The notes beneath the pieces are model-generated. The model did no database searches and was not told the origin of the DNA. It saw only the letters and a program-made list of their open reading frames with translations. From Saccharomonospora iraqiensis subsp. paurometabolica YIM 90007 (GTDB lineage Bacteria > Actinomycetota > Actinomycetes > Mycobacteriales > Pseudonocardiaceae): a stretch of 40,132 nucleotides of DNA. Below, piece by piece: positions 17,415 to 24,590 of this stretch; the stretch's first letter is position 1, and every line of letters begins with the position of its first letter. The DNA lies in the NCBI RefSeq assembly GCF_000231035.2, contig NZ_KI912250.1, positions 182,595 to 222,726 of the forward strand, written 5' to 3'. Position numbers and translations under genes: made by a program.

Positions 17415-17675
17415 ATGCGCACCACGGTCGAACTGCCTCCGGAACTGCTGCGTGCGGCCAAGGCCGATGCCGCTGCCCGGGGCGAGACGCTCAAGGAGTT
17501 CCTCACCAGGGCAGTCGCCCATGAGCTGGAGGAGGCAGCCACGACGCCACCCAGACGAGGGAAGGTGCAGTTGCCCCTCGTCTCAAGTGAGAGTCCGGGT
17601 CGCGTCGACCTCTCCAACGCCGAGATCGAAGCGATCTTCGCCGCTGAAGACGCCGAGCGGGCCAACAACATCTGA
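17415..17675 (+). CDS. vapB: VapB-type antitoxin (ribbon-helix-helix)
   Basis: 86 residues. The N-terminal MRTTVELPPELLRAAKADAA followed by TLKEFLTRAV is a ribbon-helix-helix DNA-binding domain. The acidic C-terminus (NAEIEAIFAAEDAERANNI) would wrap round and block the toxin. The stop codon overlaps the vapC start by one base (TGATG), the usual arrangement. There is no Shine-Dalgarno site, in line with a leaderless transcript. The complex with VapC should repress its own promoter. Confidence 0.88.
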   Translation: MRTTVELPPELLRAAKADAAARGETLKEFLTRAVAHELEEAATTPPRRGKVQLPLVSSESPGRVDLSNAEIEAIFAAEDAERANNI

Positions 17676-18094
17676 TGCTGCTCGATGTCGGGACCTGGCT
17701 GGCCGCCGTCTGGTATGGGCACGTACGCCACGGACGCGTCGCAGCGTGGTTCAACGCGCAGGAAGAGACGCTATGGCTTTGCCGGGCCACTCAGATGGGA
17801 CTGCTCAGACTCCTGTCGAATCCGTCGGTGCTCGGGGATCAGGTCCTTTCCCGGGCCGACGCCTGGAAAGTGATCGATCGACTCCGGGCTGACGAGCGTG
17901 TTCGGTGGGCGGCCGAGCCGACGCACCTGGAACAGGCGTGGCGCGCGATCTCGGCACTGGACGACAATAGCCACAAGCTCTGGACCGACGACTACCTCGC
18001 GGCGTTCGCACAGGCCGCGGGACTCAGCATGGTCACCCTCGACAAAGGATTCGAGCGTCGGTACCGCTCGATCACCGTTGTGACGCTCGATTGA
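17675..18094 (+). CDS. vapC: VapC-type PIN-domain ribonuclease toxin
   Basis: 139 residues, a full PIN domain. The acidic metal-binding residues are visible: Asp4 in MLLDVGTW, Asp residues in LWTDDYLAAFA, and the C-terminal MVTLDKGF. The family are Mg-dependent RNases that cut tRNA or rRNA; this member's target is unknown. TWLAAVWYGHVRH and LLRLLSNPSVLG recall the VapC subgroup common in mycobacteria and actinomycetes. Its 3' end overlaps by 23 bases the end of a small converging ORF from the oxi operon. Confidence 0.88.
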   Translation: MLLDVGTWLAAVWYGHVRHGRVAAWFNAQEETLWLCRATQMGLLRLLSNPSVLGDQVLSRADAWKVIDRLRADERVRWAAEPTHLEQAWRAISALDDNSHKLWTDDYLAAFAQAAGLSMVTLDKGFERRYRSITVVTLD

Positions 18095-18311
18095 GCATCT
18101 CCGCGCCGGTCCTCAGCGACGGCTGGCCGACCGGTCCACCATGCGGAGACCGACCCGTCCACCACGCGGAGACCGAAGAGGACACACCGGGGAACCGACG
18201 GCCGCACCGGGGAGGGGGCGGACCCGGCGCGGCCAGGGACGCGCGCAGCCACCGAAGCGCAAGCACCGCCAGCAGCAACGCGAGGAAGACCAGCGAGAAC
18301 CCGAGGCTCAC
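18072..18311 (-). CDS. Small membrane protein coupled to oxiA (putative)
   Basis: A 79-codon frame whose GTG overlaps the oxiA stop (GTGA), a typical coupling signal. The N-terminus, M-S-L-G-F-S-L-V-F-L-A-L-L-L-A-V-L-A-L-R-W, is one clear transmembrane helix followed by a basic flank (LRWLRAS). The rest is Pro/Arg/Ser-rich and passes through a tandem 23-base repeat, so the true end may be the result of repeat-driven sequence change. It overlaps the end of vapC on the other strand. No homologue is recognised. It might anchor the molybdenum oxidase to the membrane or pass on electrons; both are guesses. It could also be a chance frame. Confidence 0.45.
   Translation of the reverse strand: MSLGFSLVFLALLLAVLALRWLRASLAAPGPPPPRCGRRFPGVSSSVSAWWTGRSPHGGPVGQPSLRTGAEMLNRASQR
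18127..18172. repeat. Tandem 23-base direct repeat, two copies
   Basis: CCGACCGGTCCACCATGCGGAGA at 18127-18149 and CCGACCCGTCCACCACGCGGAGA at 18150-18172, identical at 21 of 23 positions, followed by the first bases of a third copy. It lies between vapC and oxiA, inside the tail of the small coupled frame. Replication slippage is the likely origin. Confidence 0.85.
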
Positions 18312-18784
18312 ATGTGGGCCGCGGCCTTCCGGATGGCCTCGCGGATGCGGGGGTAGGTACCGCAGCGGCAGATGTTGCGCAGGGTGTCCAGGTCGTCGTC
18401 GGTGATGTCGCGGTTCTCCGCGCGGACACGGCGGACGAGTGCGACGGCGGCCATGATCTGGCCCGGTTGGCAGTAGCCGCACTGCACGACGTCCTGCTCC
18501 AGCCACGCCTGCTGCATGGGATGCAGGTCCCCGCCGACGGTGGCGGCGAGCCCCTCGATGGTGGTCACCTCGTCGTCCGGGCCGACCTCCCCGACCGGGA
18601 TCGCGCACGGGTTGACGGCCTGCCCGTTGAGGTGGCTGGTGCAGGCCTTGCAGACGTTGATACCGCAGCCGTACTTCGGCCCGGTCACGCCGAGCAGGTC
18701 CCGCAGGACCCACAGCAGCCGCACGTCGTCGGCGACGTCGACGGTGACCTGTTCGCCGTTGACGCGGAAGGTGTGTTCGGGCAC
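18308..18784 (-). CDS. oxiA: [2Fe-2S] small subunit of molybdenum aldehyde oxidase (OxiA-like)
   Basis: 158 residues, xanthine-oxidase-family iron-sulfur subunit. The plant-type cluster motif C-G-I-N-V-C-K-A-C with a later Cys in VNPC is followed by the second cluster motifs CGYCQPGQI and CRCGTYPRI. It passes electrons from the molybdenum centre of OxiB. In Streptomyces sp. K30 genes named oxiA and oxiB lie beside lcp and help oxidise the aldehydes made by rubber cleavage; the order here (lcp, oxiB, oxiA) supports the names. GTG start with AAGGAGG upstream, 10 bases after oxiB. It has no signal peptide, so it probably leaves the cell with OxiB, which carries a Tat signal. Confidence 0.88.
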   Translation of the reverse strand: MPEHTFRVNGEQVTVDVADDVRLLWVLRDLLGVTGPKYGCGINVCKACTSHLNGQAVNPCAIPVGEVGPDDEVTTIEGLAATVGGDLHPMQQAWLEQDVVQCGYCQPGQIMAAVALVRRVRAENRDITDDDLDTLRNICRCGTYPRIREAIRKAAAHM

Positions 18785-18794
18785 GCGGGCCTCC

Positions 18795-21092
18795 TTACCA
18801 GGCGAGTTCCCGGCCGTCGGTGGGTGACTGCGGAACCGGCGGGGACGTCGGTTTCGGGGTGAACGACAGCGTGTCGTGGTTGATCGGGAAGCGGGTGGGC
18901 ATGGTTCCGGTGGCGCGTCCGTAGGCGCAGGCCACGGCCGCCATCGCACCGGCGACGCCGAGTTCCCCGGCGCCGCCGGGTTCGTCACCGCTGTCCGGCA
19001 GCAGGATGATCTCCATCTCCGGGGGGGTGTTCCATTGCCGGGTGTAGAAGTAGTTGTCCCAGCTGGCTTCCAGGAAGTGCCCGTCGCGCAGGTGCAGGCT
19101 GGAGGTCAACGCGAGCGCGATGCCGTCGCAGATGCCGCCCATCATCTGCGCCTCCAATCCCCGCGGGTTGACCGCGAGCCCCACGTCGACGGCGAACACG
19201 ACCCGGGTGACCCGGGGTCCGGTGACGGCGTTGCGCACCGACCGGTCGACGGTCTCCGGTCGGCAGTCGATCTCGACGAGGCAGGCGCTGACGGCCTTGT
19301 ACTCGGCCTGGAACGCGATACCCTGCGCCATGCCCTCCGGCAGCGACCGCCCCCAGTCGCCGGCCTCGGCGACCGCATCGAGGGCCGCGCGGGACCGGTC
19401 GTCGCGGAGGAAGTCCCGCCGGAACCGGTACGGGTCCCGGCCCATCTCCGCGGCGAGCCGGTCCACCATGAGCTCGCGGGCACACGTGACGTCCGGGGAG
19501 TAGACGTTGCGCATGCTGCCGGTGTTGAAGCCCGTGTCGGTCTCGGACAGCAGTCGGGTGTTGCCGCCGAAGTCGTAGGACATCGTCTGGGAGAGCTGGA
19601 AGAACGTTTCGGCGAAGCCGATGTCGCCCACCGGCAATCGTGCGGCGGTGGCGGTGATGACCTCGCCGAGTCCGTGGCCGAGGTCGGTGGAGACGCCGGT
19701 GTGCCGCTGGTCGTAGCTCAGTACGGTGTCGCCGAGGTAGGCGATCCGCACCCGGGAGGTGCACATCGGGTGGGTGCGGCCCTGGCGGGAGTCGTCGGCG
19801 CGGTGCCACATCAGCTTGACGGGCTTGCCGAACGCCTGCGACGCCTCCGCCGCTTCGAGGGCGCCGTCGAAGAACAGTTTCCGCCCGAAGGACCCGCCGC
19901 CCTCGGTGACGTGCACGGTCACCGCGCTCTGCGGCATCCCCAGTTCGGCCGCGATGGCCTGTTGGGCCACGATCGGCGACTTCAGGCCGGACCAGATCTC
20001 GGCACGGTCGGCGCGCACGTCGGCCACGGCGCAGTTCGGTTCGAGCGCACTGTTGCTGCGGAAGTAGAAGGTGAACGTCTCCTCCACCGTGCGGCTGAAC
20101 GGCGGCTTGAGGTCGAGCGGGATCTCCGCGTCCCGCAGCTCGTCCAGCACGGTGTCGTCGGACTTCCCCTCCGCGGTACCGGGCCCCCAGGAGACCCGCA
20201 GCGCGCGCACGGCGTCGATGCACTGGCCGAAGGTCGCGGCCCGCACGGCCACGCCGGTGGAGATCGTGGCGACATCGGTGACGCCGGACATGCCGCGGAC
20301 CTCGGCGAGATTGGCGACCGAGGCGACCGTCCCGTTGATGGTCGGCGGGCGGCACACCATGGTCGGCAGGGCGCCCGGGACGTCGAGGTCGAGCGCGAAC
20401 GTCTTCCGCCCGGTCACCGCGTCGAGGGCGTCGATCCGGTTGTGCGGGGTGCCGATGACGGTGAACGAGTCCCGCGAACGGAGCTCGACCTCCACCGGCT
20501 CGGTACTTCCGCTCGCGGCCTTCCCGGCGAGCGTGCCGATGTCTGCACTGTTCCCTCCGGTGGAGGTGACGACCCCGTTTTCCAGCGTGAGGTCGGCGGT
20601 GGGCACGCCGAACTCGGCGGAGGCGGCCCGCAGCAGCCGCTCCCGCGCGACGGCGGCCGCGACCCGGATCGGGGTGTAGGTGGAGATGGTGGTGTTCGAG
20701 CCGCCGGTGAGCTGGTTGAACACCAGCTCGGGCCGCGCGTCGGCCAGACTCACCCGCACCCGGGGCACCGGCACGCCCAGTTCCTCGGCGATGAGCATGG
20801 CCGTCGAGGTGGTGATGCCCTGCCCGACCTCGGCCCGCGGCAGGGCGAACGACACCGTGCCGTCCGGATTCACCTCCACGGTGATCAGGTTCGACGTCGG
20901 CAGCGCCGCCGCGGTCATCATGTCGTTCAGGTCGACGATCTCGGTGATCTCCGGCGACGGCAGCCCGGACGGCTCCGGTGTGGCGGCCCCGGCCGAGGCC
21001 GCCGGTGTCCGGTCGAGCTGGGCCGCGGCGGCCAGGGTGGGCGCCGCCAGCACGTAGCCGAGGAATCGTCGCCTTCGGATCGCGTCAGGCAT
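18795..21092 (-). CDS. oxiB: Molybdopterin large subunit of aldehyde oxidase, Tat-exported (OxiB-like)
   Basis: 765 residues, one-piece molybdopterin subunit of the isoquinoline 1-oxidoreductase type. The N-terminus has four Arg (AIRRRRFLGY) followed by a hydrophobic stretch and an AAA region, a twin-arginine signal. Seen: PRAEVGQGITTSTAMLIAEE, the Gly-rich TEGGGSFGRKLFFDGALEA, TGSMRNVYSPDV, and the catalytic Glu710 in GGAGELGVAGA near the end. With OxiA it should oxidise the terminal aldehyde of oligo-isoprenoids released by Lcp to the carboxylic acid, outside the membrane or on its outer face. It starts 6 bases after lcp2. It needs molybdenum cofactor; the only moeA-like gene in the window appears to be a cell-division protein, so the cofactor must be made elsewhere. 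Confidence 0.9.
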   Translation of the reverse strand: MPDAIRRRRFLGYVLAAPTLAAAAQLDRTPAASAGAATPEPSGLPSPEITEIVDLNDMMTAAALPTSNLITVEVNPDGTVSFALPRAEVGQGITTSTAMLIAEELGVPVPRVRVSLADARPELVFNQLTGGSNTTISTYTPIRVAAAVARERLLRAASAEFGVPTADLTLENGVVTSTGGNSADIGTLAGKAASGSTEPVEVELRSRDSFTVIGTPHNRIDALDAVTGRKTFALDLDVPGALPTMVCRPPTINGTVASVANLAEVRGMSGVTDVATISTGVAVRAATFGQCIDAVRALRVSWGPGTAEGKSDDTVLDELRDAEIPLDLKPPFSRTVEETFTFYFRSNSALEPNCAVADVRADRAEIWSGLKSPIVAQQAIAAELGMPQSAVTVHVTEGGGSFGRKLFFDGALEAAEASQAFGKPVKLMWHRADDSRQGRTHPMCTSRVRIAYLGDTVLSYDQRHTGVSTDLGHGLGEVITATAARLPVGDIGFAETFFQLSQTMSYDFGGNTRLLSETDTGFNTGSMRNVYSPDVTCARELMVDRLAAEMGRDPYRFRRDFLRDDRSRAALDAVAEAGDWGRSLPEGMAQGIAFQAEYKAVSACLVEIDCRPETVDRSVRNAVTGPRVTRVVFAVDVGLAVNPRGLEAQMMGGICDGIALALTSSLHLRDGHFLEASWDNYFYTRQWNTPPEMEIILLPDSGDEPGGAGELGVAGAMAAVACAYGRATGTMPTRFPINHDTLSFTPKPTSPPVPQSPTDGRELAW

Positions 21093-21098
21093 GAAGGC

Positions 21099-22334
21099 TC
21101 ACTTCGGACGGTTGTGAGTGGGAATCTCGATCCTGGTCTCTTCACCCTTGGTGAGATAGAACAAGATATACTGCCGCACCGCTTCGTCAAGGGTCCAGGC
21201 GATCTCGGGCACCAACGGCAGCGGGATCAGGCCCTCCCGGAACTTGACCAGGGCCGGCCACGCCTCGGGGATCACCCGGTCCCAGAACGGCTCCCGCGGG
21301 ATCCCGTCCCAGTCGGCCACCCGGTCGCCGACGAGATACCGGGCGAGCGCGTTGCACACCGGACGGGAGATCCCGGTGCCGAGGCTGGTCTGCTCCGCGA
21401 GCTGACTGAGCAGGGTGTCGGTGAGCTTGACACCCTCCTCGGTCGGACCCATGTTGCGGGCCAGGATCTGGTCCGACTGGGCGTAGGCCGCGGTCCAGGA
21501 GGCGGGGATGTACTCGTCCCGGATCCCGAGCATGTGCGCGGTCACCTGCCACACGTGCAGGTACGCCTCGGCCTCGTCGTTGGTGATCGGGACCTCCCAC
21601 TCACGCATCCTGCGCATCGCGAAGGTCGGCAGGGTGTGCCAGGTGACCAGCATGTCCTCCTGGCTGATCGGGATCTCCTCGTCGGCGGCCCCGCGCCACC
21701 GCGGCGACTGCGGCAGCAGGTGCCGCACCGCCGCATGCACCAGCCGGGTCTTCACGCATTCCACGATGCACGTGCCGTCCGGCCGGTACGCGTTCAGCGA
21801 GCCGACGGCGAAACCGAAGAGGCTGGTCTTCGCGACGCGGTCCTCCATGTCCGCACCACCGGCGGAGTAGTAGACCGACTGGGCCTCGTTCGGGATGGCC
21901 GTCGCCAGGATGCCCCCACCCGGCCCGTTGGCCAGGTTGAGGTAGATCCCGCGCCGCTTGTTGAAGTCCTCCGCCAGCTCCAGCTTGTCCCGGTCCGCCC
22001 AGGACGGCATCCGGCGGGCGTCCTCCAGGAACTCCCGCAAATCGGCGGGCAACCCGTCGGGCAGCGGCTGGTCGTTGCGCTCCCAGGTCCAGAGCAGCTC
22101 GTTGACCCGTGGGATCACGCCGCGGTCGAACAGCGAGGCGAGCAACGGGTCAGCCTGCTCGTCCCACACCCAGTGCGGGTCGGTACCACTGCCCGAGCCC
22201 GCCACCGACCCGCTCGGCGACCAGGTCCATCCGACCAACGACCGCGCCTGGGCGGGAGCGGCCGCCACGAGTGCGCCGAGCGCCGCCAGCCCACCTCCCG
22301 ACATCAACGCCTTGCGCCTGCTGTAGTCCGCCAT
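21099..22334 (-). CDS. lcp: Latex-clearing protein (Lcp), second tandem copy, Tat-exported
   Basis: 411 residues. Family of b-type heme dioxygenases (DUF2236) that cleave the double bonds of poly(cis-1,4-isoprene) to oligomers with aldehyde and keto ends. Tat signal Y-S-R-R-K-A-L-M-S-G followed by a hydrophobic run and APAQA cleavage region. Lcp-like blocks: RRGIYL, AIPNEAQSVYYSAGGADM, AYRPDG, CVKTRLVHAAVRHLLPQS, ISQEDMLVTWHTLPTF, VTAHMLGIRDEYIPASW. The Lys/Thr/His residues of the middle blocks are where the heme ligands and active-site residues of this family lie. Start ATG follows AGGAG by 8 bases; an upstream in-frame GTG overlaps the ribosome site. It follows lcp1 by 86 bases with a hairpin between, and is tightly followed by oxiB. 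Confidence 0.9.
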   Translation of the reverse strand: MADYSRRKALMSGGGLAALGALVAAAPAQARSLVGWTWSPSGSVAGSGSGTDPHWVWDEQADPLLASLFDRGVIPRVNELLWTWERNDQPLPDGLPADLREFLEDARRMPSWADRDKLELAEDFNKRRGIYLNLANGPGGGILATAIPNEAQSVYYSAGGADMEDRVAKTSLFGFAVGSLNAYRPDGTCIVECVKTRLVHAAVRHLLPQSPRWRGAADEEIPISQEDMLVTWHTLPTFAMRRMREWEVPITNDEAEAYLHVWQVTAHMLGIRDEYIPASWTAAYAQSDQILARNMGPTEEGVKLTDTLLSQLAEQTSLGTGISRPVCNALARYLVGDRVADWDGIPREPFWDRVIPEAWPALVKFREGLIPLPLVPEIAWTLDEAVRQYILFYLTKGEETRIEIPTHNRPK

Positions 22335-22379
22335 GACAAACACTCCTGTTCACGAATCGGGAGACGACTCCGTGTCCGT

Positions 22380-22414
22380 CCGCGGGCGGGCGCCGCGCCG
22401 ACACCCGCCCGCGG
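22380..22414 (-). terminator. Intercistronic stem-loop between the two lcp genes
   Basis: CCGCGGGCGGG and its exact reverse complement CCCGCCCGCGG, 11 base pairs with a 13-base loop, in the 86-base gap. It may be a partial terminator or an mRNA-stabilising structure that sets more lcp1 than lcp2-oxiBA transcript. The only likely promoter lies upstream of lcp1. Confidence 0.6.
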
Positions 22415-22420
22415 TGCCGG

Positions 22421-23641
22421 TCACCGGTTGGTCTGCGGAATCTCGATGCTGATCGGGTAGTCCGCCTCGGACAGGTAGAGCAGGACGATCTGCCGGATGA
22501 GCTCCTCGAAGAGGTAGTACGTCTCGTCCGAGCCCGGGAAGTAGAGCCCGAACTCCCGCGCGCGGACGAACGGGATCCACAAGGTCTCCACCAGTGGGCT
22601 GAAGACCGGTTCCCGCTCGATGCCCAGCCAGTCCGCGATCCGGTCGCCGAGGGTGTAGCGGGTGAACGCACTGAGCAACGGCTTGCTGAGGACCGTCCCG
22701 TCGAGCTCCGAGCCGAGATTGAGCAGGATGTCGGCCAGTTCCTTGCCCTCGGGCGTCGGCGCGAGAATCGGATCCAGGTCCTGCGCCGACTGCTTGTCGG
22801 CTTCGCTCCACGACGCCGGGATGTACTCGTCGCGGACACCGAGCATGTGCCCGGTCACCTGCCACGAATGCAGGTACGCCGCGTCGTCCACCGGCTCGAT
22901 CGGCACCTCCCACTCGCCGAGTTCCTTCCGGACCGTGGTCGCCAGGCTGTGCCAGGTGACCATGATGTCCGCCTGACTGATCGGGATGTCCTCGGGAGCC
23001 ACCTGGTTCCAGTCCGACGACTGCGGCAGCAGTTGGCGTACCCCCGCGTGCGTCAGCCGGGTCTTGACACACGTGACGATCATTTCGCCGTCCGGCCTGT
23101 AGGCGTCGCGCGTGCCGATGTCGTACCCCAGTTTGGCGGTCTCGGAGATGCGGTCCTTCATGTGCGAGCCGCCGTACGAGTAGTAGACCGCGCGTGCCTC
23201 CCTGGGGATGACCGTGCTCATCATGCCGCTGGCCATCGCGTACAACACGCCGAGGTAGAGGCCCCGCCGCGTGTTGAAGTCGAAGTTCTGGTCCAGTTTC
23301 CCCTGATCGGCCCACGACGGCAGTCGGCGGGCGTGCTCGATGAAGTCCCGCAGATCCGCCGGCAGCCCGTCCGGCAGCGGCTGGCCGTTCGTGGTCCAGG
23401 TCTTCAGCAGTTCGTTGACCCTGCCGACCTCACCCCGTTCGAACAGTGCGGCGACCACCGGGTCGGCTTCGGGGTCCCAGATCCACCGGGGGTCGTTCCC
23501 GGTGCCGGTGCCCGCCACCGAGCCTTGTGGCGACCACGTCCACAGGGCCCGCGCCTGGGCCGGTGCCGCCATCCCCAGTGCACCGAGGGCCCCCAGCGCC
23601 CCGCCCGAGATCAGTGCCTTACGTCTGTTGAGCTCGTCCAT
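22421..23641 (-). CDS. lcp: Latex-clearing protein (Lcp), first tandem copy, Tat-exported
   Basis: 406 residues, same family and layout as the next gene; the two share most blocks but differ clearly through the rest, so this is an old duplication. Tat signal L-N-R-R-K-A-L-I-S-G, hydrophobic run, AAPAQA. Conserved blocks: DFNTRRGLYLGVLY, VIPREARAVYYSYGGSHM, AYRPDGEMIVTCVKTRLTH, GVRQLLPQS, ISQADIMVTWHSL, VTGHMLGVRDEYIPASWSEA, FTRYTLGDRIADWLGI. It matches Lcp of Streptomyces sp. K30 closely as I recall that protein. It is first in the operon, with AAGGAGGAG before the ATG, and is divergent from a TetR regulator across a 128-base gap with a candidate operator. Confidence 0.92.
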   Translation of the reverse strand: MDELNRRKALISGGALGALGALGMAAPAQARALWTWSPQGSVAGTGTGNDPRWIWDPEADPVVAALFERGEVGRVNELLKTWTTNGQPLPDGLPADLRDFIEHARRLPSWADQGKLDQNFDFNTRRGLYLGVLYAMASGMMSTVIPREARAVYYSYGGSHMKDRISETAKLGYDIGTRDAYRPDGEMIVTCVKTRLTHAGVRQLLPQSSDWNQVAPEDIPISQADIMVTWHSLATTVRKELGEWEVPIEPVDDAAYLHSWQVTGHMLGVRDEYIPASWSEADKQSAQDLDPILAPTPEGKELADILLNLGSELDGTVLSKPLLSAFTRYTLGDRIADWLGIEREPVFSPLVETLWIPFVRAREFGLYFPGSDETYYLFEELIRQIVLLYLSEADYPISIEIPQTNR

Positions 23642-23676
23642 CGGCTTCACTCCTCCTTGAGTGGCAAGCGGCCCGG

Positions 23677-23713
23677 TTGATACTCTGAAACACGTCGCGC
23701 TTCTGCGTATCAA
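23677..23713. promoter_or_regulatory. Candidate TetR (LcpR-like) operator: TTGATAC-N23-GTATCAA
   Basis: Inverted heptamers TTGATAC (23677-23683) and GTATCAA (23707-23713) lie in the short gap between the divergent lcp1 and TetR genes. Widely spaced palindromes of this kind are common TetR targets, and the local A+T content marks the promoters. It probably serves repression of both the lcp-oxi operon and the regulator gene. Confidence 0.5.
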
Positions 23714-23769
23714 GGAGAGCACAGACCGCGACGAGAACGCCAGACCTTCCGGTGAACGAAAGGTGATTC

Positions 23770-24456
23770 GTGGAACCTGAACTCTCCGGCCTGATCGCGG
23801 CCGGGACCGACCACCCGGAGTCGTTGCTGGAGCGGGCGTTCACCGAGGCGGTGGAGCGCGCCGACGACACCGACGACGCCGCCGCGCGCGTGGTCGAGGC
23901 CGCCTACGAACAGTTCTGCCGGATGGGGATCAAACGGTCGACCATGGAGGACGTCGCCCGGCGGGCCGGCGTCTCACGGATCACCGTCTACCGCCGGTTC
24001 GCGACCAAGGACGCCCTGGTGGAACAAGTGATCCGCTCGGAATTCCGCCGGTACTTCGACCGGTTCCTGTTGGACATCCGGCCCGCCCGCACGCTCGCCG
24101 AGCGCGTGGAGCTGGGTTTCGTCAGCTCGCTGCGGGCCATCCGGGAGAACCCGCTGATCGGCGGCCTGATGGCCGTCGAGCCGGACGTCGTCGTGCCGTC
24201 GATGATCGGTGACGGGGGCCGGACCGTGGCCACCGTACGCCGCTTCGTCGCCGGACGGCTGCGCAGCGAACAACGCGCGGGCAACCTCTCCCGGGAGGTC
24301 GACGTCGACCTGGTGGCCGAGATGATCGTCCGGGTCTCCACGTCGTTCCTGCTCACCCCGAGCCACCTCGTCGACCTCGACGACGACGAGCAGCTCCGCG
24401 ACATCGCACGCCGGTTCCTCGTCCCCATGCTGGACACGCCCACCGCGGCACGCTGA
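23770..24456 (+). CDS. TetR-family regulator of the lcp locus (LcpR-like)
   Basis: 228 residues. The TetR helix-turn-helix lies at about residues 38-84 (ARVVEAAYEQF, GIKRSTMEDVARRAGVSRIT, VYRRFATKDALV), preceded by an unusual N-terminal extension of about 35 acidic residues. The C-terminal two-thirds is the helical ligand-binding domain. It is divergent from lcp1 and 134 bases upstream of an acyl-CoA dehydrogenase on the same strand. A TetR regulator of lcp (LcpR) is known in Gordonia polyisoprenivorans; this position suggests the same role, with rubber breakdown products as possible inducers. The GTG start has AAAGGTG upstream. Confidence 0.88.
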   Translation: MEPELSGLIAAGTDHPESLLERAFTEAVERADDTDDAAARVVEAAYEQFCRMGIKRSTMEDVARRAGVSRITVYRRFATKDALVEQVIRSEFRRYFDRFLLDIRPARTLAERVELGFVSSLRAIRENPLIGGLMAVEPDVVVPSMIGDGGRTVATVRRFVAGRLRSEQRAGNLSREVDVDLVAEMIVRVSTSFLLTPSHLVDLDDDEQLRDIARRFLVPMLDTPTAAR

Positions 24457-24590
24457 ACCGGACCGGCGGGCCACCCCGCCGCACACGCCGTCTCCCGACG
24501 CCCGTCGCCGTGTCCGCGCTCCGCGACCGTCGTCGACGGAAATCCGCCGTCACCCCTGGAACCCCGGTACGAGCAGGAAGAGGTCTCCCC

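Noticed and set aside
18127-18172. IS-element or attachment-site repeat
   Set aside because: The copies are in tandem with no intervening element and no transposase or integrase nearby; slippage is simpler.
18876-22460. A 1194-codon open frame on the plus strand
   Set aside because: It is antisense to oxiB and lcp2, has low-complexity GC-driven composition and no family motif; a codon-bias shadow.
21099-23641. Generic DUF2236/MpaB-type oxygenases rather than Lcp
   Set aside because: Tat signals, Lcp-specific blocks (RRGxYL, KTRLxHAxVRxLLPQS, MLGxRDEYIPASW) and the adjoining oxiBA genes make Lcp much more likely.
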